A stretch of DNA of 64,000 nucleotides from Oceanobacillus jeddahensis. Lineage in GTDB: Bacteria; Bacillota; Bacilli; Bacillales; Amphibacillaceae. Positions 61,161 through 64,000 of this stretch are shown one piece after another; position 1 is the stretch's first letter; each line of letters starts with the position of its first letter. Location of the stretch: NCBI RefSeq assembly GCF_000750635.1, contig NZ_CCDM010000006.1, forward strand, positions 124,001-188,000, in the 5' to 3' direction. Made by a program: the position numbers and the translations under genes. The notes beneath the pieces are model-generated. The model worked only from the letters and a program-made list of their open reading frames with translations. It was not told the origin of the DNA and ran no database searches.

Positions 61161-61916
61161 TTATCTATGTTCTTTTTTCCATGCCTTTTGATCCTGAAGA
61201 ACGGAGGAGGCATATGTTTCGGCATCTTCATCTACATTGATCAGCATATATTCATCAGAAACCTGTAATAAAGCTAACTCTGTAGCGTAATCCATTAAAT
61301 ATCCAAACTCATCATGATCAAAATCATTTAAATCGGATATTGTAAATTGTAATTGTAAATGATTATTTGTCTGTTCTACAATTTCTATATCTCCGAATTC
61401 ATCATCCCATTCGTATTCGAGTTCTTCTACCAGCCAATCAAATTCCTCACTGTATTCACTATAGATATTTATTTCAAAACCGATTAAATCGGCAATAAAT
61501 AGATTCGATTTGTTTTCATTTTCTAAATAAGCAGATAGGTTATCTGTATCGGTGTTAATATTATCAGCGTCACCATATTTATTATAAAGTGCTTCATTTT
61601 TTTCATATGTATCATTGATGTTTGATTTCTCATTATCAATTTGATAAACAAGGGATAAATCCGACACTTCGTTTTCTGCCTTTTCTGAATCGCTCATACC
61701 AGAAATTTCTTGCAGGTCTTCAAAATATAGTTCCTCGTAGGGATTTTGTATTTGGATATTAATTTTTCCTTTCTTTGATATATCTACATTAAAGTTTGCT
61801 TGATCAGAATCTAAATTCCAATCTCCGGCTATTGATTTTACTGCACTTTTACTACTTCCGCAGCCAGCAATAAAAATGGTGCTTAAGAGTAGAATGATAG
61901 CTATTCTTTTTTTCAC
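61161..61916 (-). CDS. Hypothetical lipoprotein
   Basis: A 251-residue secreted lipoprotein with a short signal peptide and lipobox FIAGC (Cys19). A small beta region follows (AGDWNLDSDQANFNVDISKK, GKINIQIQNPY), then an acidic helical stretch (residues about 70-140) and an alpha/beta C-terminal domain (EIVEQTNNHLQLQFTISDLN ... EYMLINVDEDAETYASSVLQ). The AGDW start resembles lipocalin-like lipoproteins, but I cannot assign a family. It is alone with its own terminator. Confidence 0.65.
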   Translation of the reverse strand: MKKRIAIILLLSTIFIAGCGSSKSAVKSIAGDWNLDSDQANFNVDISKKGKINIQIQNPYEELYFEDLQEISGMSDSEKAENEVSDLSLVYQIDNEKSNINDTYEKNEALYNKYGDADNINTDTDNLSAYLENENKSNLFIADLIGFEINIYSEYSEEFDWLVEELEYEWDDEFGDIEIVEQTNNHLQLQFTISDLNDFDHDEFGYLMDYATELALLQVSDEYMLINVDEDAETYASSVLQDQKAWKKEHR

Positions 61917-62472
61917 GATATAATCTCCTTGTTCTAATGAATTTGTCTCTATAATTCTCTTTGATATAAAAAATAAGGTAAGAGCCGAAAAGACTAGAAT
62001 TATATTACCATGAAAATGTATGGAAATTCAATATATTTTTTGTAATAAAATGAAATAAAAGACCTAATAATTTAGAAGGTTATTTATTAATTAGACCGAA
62101 ATGCTTGTTTGAGTTTATAACTATATACCTAAAGAACGATGTGATTTTTGAGAATTAAATTAAATATAAAAAGGTATAAAAAATACAGGTATCATTGCTG
62201 CTTTAATATTCCGTGTAATCATAAAATAAACAATAAACTTTGTGTTACTTTGAAATAAAGTATATGAAGAAGTGTTTTATCATGAATGATATCGGGAAAA
62301 AATAAGTAAATAGCCCGTTCACCTTCAATGTAATCAATGATGCAGCAATAACCTAAAACGATGGAAAGTATAAGTAATTGGAAGATTGACAGTGTTTTGT
62401 ACTTCGGACAGAAGCGGGTATACAGAGTATGACTCAAAAAGAAAGATTAAAAATCAGGAAGGAGAGAGCAGC
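61917..62472. other. Gene-free AT-rich interval
   Basis: I see no supported gene, repeat-family member or terminator here. It should contain the divergent promoters of the lipoprotein and Lin0512 genes, but no clear -35/-10 pair stood out. Confidence 0.45.
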
Positions 62473-62832
62473 ATGGAAAAAATGATATTTATTCAGACAG
62501 GTACGGGGATAGATTTACACGGACAAAATGTTAATCAGGCGGCAGAGCGTGCTGTGAAGGATGCAATTCATTATAATTCGATGCCGGGGATTGAATATGC
62601 CTTGCCTGATCAGGATGTAAAAAATATGAAAGTGAATGTGAAATTAGGTATCCCTAGAGATATGGAGAAACTGGATGAGGAAAAGATTAAAGAAGCCGTA
62701 CCGTATGGAGAGGTGACGGTGGAAAAGTTAGAAGGCGGATTGGCTGCAACAAACGGTGTCTTTCTAAGAGACCAAGAGGATAAAAATGACTTAATGTATA
62801 TTGTGAATGCCGTAGTTGAAGTGGGATATTAG
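62473..62832 (+). CDS. Lin0512-family conserved protein
   Basis: A 119-residue cytoplasmic protein starting MEKMIFIQTGTGIDLHGQNV, then AAERAVKDAIHYNSMPGIEY and MKVNVKLGIP. This is the Lin0512 family pattern (strand-helix-strand repeats with a conserved DLHGQN and NSMPG). Its function is unknown. AAGGAGAG precedes the ATG at 62473; the frame is open further upstream but without a ribosome site. Confidence 0.88.
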   Translation: MEKMIFIQTGTGIDLHGQNVNQAAERAVKDAIHYNSMPGIEYALPDQDVKNMKVNVKLGIPRDMEKLDEEKIKEAVPYGEVTVEKLEGGLAATNGVFLRDQEDKNDLMYIVNAVVEVGY

Positions 62833-62838
62833 TAAGAA

Positions 62839-62880
62839 AGAGGGAAGGCCATACGAGAGATGGTCCTTCCCTTTTCTTTT
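62839..62880 (+). terminator. Terminator after the Lin0512 gene
   Basis: GGGAAGG-CCAT pairs with ATGG-TCCTTCCC, followed by TTTTCTTTT. It also serves the convergent TetR gene. Confidence 0.85.
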
Positions 62881-62888
62881 AAAAAATG

Positions 62889-63515
62889 TCAATCCTTCCT
62901 CGGCGCAATTCCTTTAATAAGCATTTCCGTCCATTCCTCGGTATAAGGGGCAATTTTCTCATAAATATGGGGCTTGGAGATGCCTTCTACAACGGTCTGG
63001 AAATAAAGTATCAGAAATTCATCCGAGTATTTCAAGTCTACTTTCCCCTCTTTCCGGCCACGGTGAAATAAATCCAGCATCATACCGTAATTCACTTCAT
63101 CAAATTTCTGCATTATCAAAGATAAGCCATCCGCATCCTTCTTTGTGAAAAAATCCATCATTCGCATGTAAAAGGGATGACTAATTTTATCCAACAGACC
63201 GATTTTATTTTGACTTAATGCAATCAGTGTTTCTTCAAAAGGTTTATTTTCAGCCATAATATTTTTTGCATCCGTAATCAGCCGGTTAATAAAATCCTGG
63301 AAAACTTCGTGAATCAGGTTATCCTTGCTGCCAAAATATTTAAAAAGGGTAGCTTTGCCGACATTTGCATGTTTCGCAATTTCCTCCATGGTTATATTGC
63401 CGGCATCTGTATCTCCATTCATCAGTTCAAAAGCTGCTTCTAAAATTTTCTTTTTCTTTTCTTCTGTTCTTTTTTCAAAACCATTCACATATATGACCTG
63501 CTTTCTGTTGAACAT
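62889..63515 (-). CDS. TetR/AcrR-family regulator
   Basis: A 208-residue regulator. The helix-turn-helix (ITMEEIAKHANVGKATLFKY, then FGSKDNLIHEVF) is followed by a helical sensor domain. The frame opens at 63515, giving MFNRKQVIYVNGFEKRTEEK; GTG for the residue before NGF is an alternative start. It is divergent from the ABC transporter gene at 63793. The inverted pair AACGTTCAT and ATGAATGTT just before the start may be its operator. I infer control of the ABC exporter. Confidence 0.88.
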   Translation of the reverse strand: MFNRKQVIYVNGFEKRTEEKKKKILEAAFELMNGDTDAGNITMEEIAKHANVGKATLFKYFGSKDNLIHEVFQDFINRLITDAKNIMAENKPFEETLIALSQNKIGLLDKISHPFYMRMMDFFTKKDADGLSLIMQKFDEVNYGMMLDLFHRGRKEGKVDLKYSDEFLILYFQTVVEGISKPHIYEKIAPYTEEWTEMLIKGIAPRKD

Positions 63516-63607
63516 TCATGAAAAATTTTTGTAAATGAACGTTTCTCTTCCTATTTATTATATCTGTCTAATTATGAACTGGCAAATAAAAAATAGTATA
63601 TATTATA

Positions 63608-63636
63608 TTGACTTCAAGGATCAAAAGGAATAATAT
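63608..63636 (+). promoter_or_regulatory. Promoter upstream of the ABC gene
   Basis: TTGACT (63608-63613) and TAATAT (63631-63636) have a 17-base spacer. The transcript would have a leader of roughly 150 bases. Confidence 0.5.
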
Positions 63637-63792
63637 TGAACCATAATATAGATTTATAGTTTTAAACTTTTATTTAATCTATATTTTTGAACTGTAAAGT
63701 GACTAGTGGTTTTATCTTGTCTGCTGCATGGTTTAAAGGGCAGAACTGGATAAACCGTGTATGAAAATAAGAAGAGAAGGGGTGTCAGCCTT

Positions 63793-64000
63793 ATGACAAA
63801 CATTGTGAAATTACAAGGCTTGCAAAAGAAGTTTGGTAAATTTCAAGCGTTAAGTGATGTGAATTTCACGGTAGAGGCAGGGGAAGTGGTCGGTTTTATC
63901 GGTCCAAACGGTGCAGGTAAATCAACTACGATTCGCGCTTTATTGGGGATTATTAAGCGAGATGCCGGGCAGGCAGAAATATTTGGAAAGGACGTTTGGA
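63793..64000 (+). CDS. ABC transporter ATP-binding protein, 5' part only
   Basis: The first 69 codons of an ABC ATPase, cut by the window end. It begins MTNIVKLQGLQKKFGKFQAL and has the A-loop aromatic in KKFGKF and a perfect Walker A (GPNGAGKST). The continuation TIRALLGIIKRDAGQAEIFG is typical of drug or antimicrobial-peptide exporters (CcmA-type). AGAAGGGG precedes the ATG. A permease gene should follow beyond the window. Confidence 0.92.
   Translation, partial: MTNIVKLQGLQKKFGKFQALSDVNFTVEAGEVVGFIGPNGAGKSTTIRALLGIIKRDAGQAEIFGKDVW

Overview
The window comes from a low-GC Gram-positive, spore-forming Bacillaceae chromosome. The best guess is a halotolerant Oceanobacillus/Virgibacillus-type species. 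The evidence is Bacillus-style Shine-Dalgarno sites with ATG, TTG and GTG starts, a CwlJ cortex hydrolase, an Sda-like checkpoint protein, DUF4183 spore-surface-type proteins, and a choline-to-betaine osmoprotectant locus (GbsR, betaine aldehyde dehydrogenase, GMC choline dehydrogenase). I saw no rRNA, tRNA or CRISPR array.

Layout. Bases 1-3600 hold a frameshifted phage-type cytosine-C5 methyltransferase, three small surface-protein genes and IS21/phage-like debris. Bases 4080-7700 carry a cadC-cadA cadmium efflux operon fused to a nonsense-mutated flavoprotein. Bases 8-17 kb are accessory: a WYL regulator facing a DJ-1/PfpI gene, degraded VOC and ABC-ATPase genes, a tandem TraB/GumN duplication with one dead copy, a cold-shock gene with a long leader, a kinase, an amidase, and IS3 and IS200 remnants. 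Bases 17.5-23.9 kb form the glycine betaine locus. Bases 25-33 kb hold a Zur-boxed ZinT lipoprotein, an aldo/keto reductase behind a MerR-type promoter, lipoproteins, cwlJ, and a Pit phosphate transporter with its PhoU-like partner. Bases 33-46 kb hold many small regulator/enzyme pairs. Bases 46-54 kb hold a winged-helix regulator with an MFS exporter, a ferredoxin-reductase-like flavoprotein, and a P1B-4 ATPase behind PerR and Fur boxes. Bases 54-64 kb hold a TetR/RND pump pair, a broken NmrA/DUF1772/MerR cluster, sda, and a TetR/ABC pair cut by the window end.

The most unusual signals are non-coding. (1) A dispersed, structured repeat of about 159 bp (repeat A) occurs five times, always in the same orientation. 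It has compensatory substitutions in its stems, and it has landed on the 3' ends of two genes and just upstream of a third. (2) A second palindromic repeat family (repeat B) shares a short GC-rich hairpin core. (3) Two divergent promoters at 40.54-40.64 kb carry the same operator in an exact 19-bp MerR-type spacer, and two more 19-bp-spacer promoters occur elsewhere. (4) Several very long perfect palindromes lack terminator T-tracts.

Many genes are broken by single in-frame stops or one-base frameshifts: the flavoprotein, TraB copy 1, the AraC regulator, DUF1772, MerR and the methyltransferase. This stretch of the genome is either decaying or contains some assembly errors, and read-level checking would separate the two.
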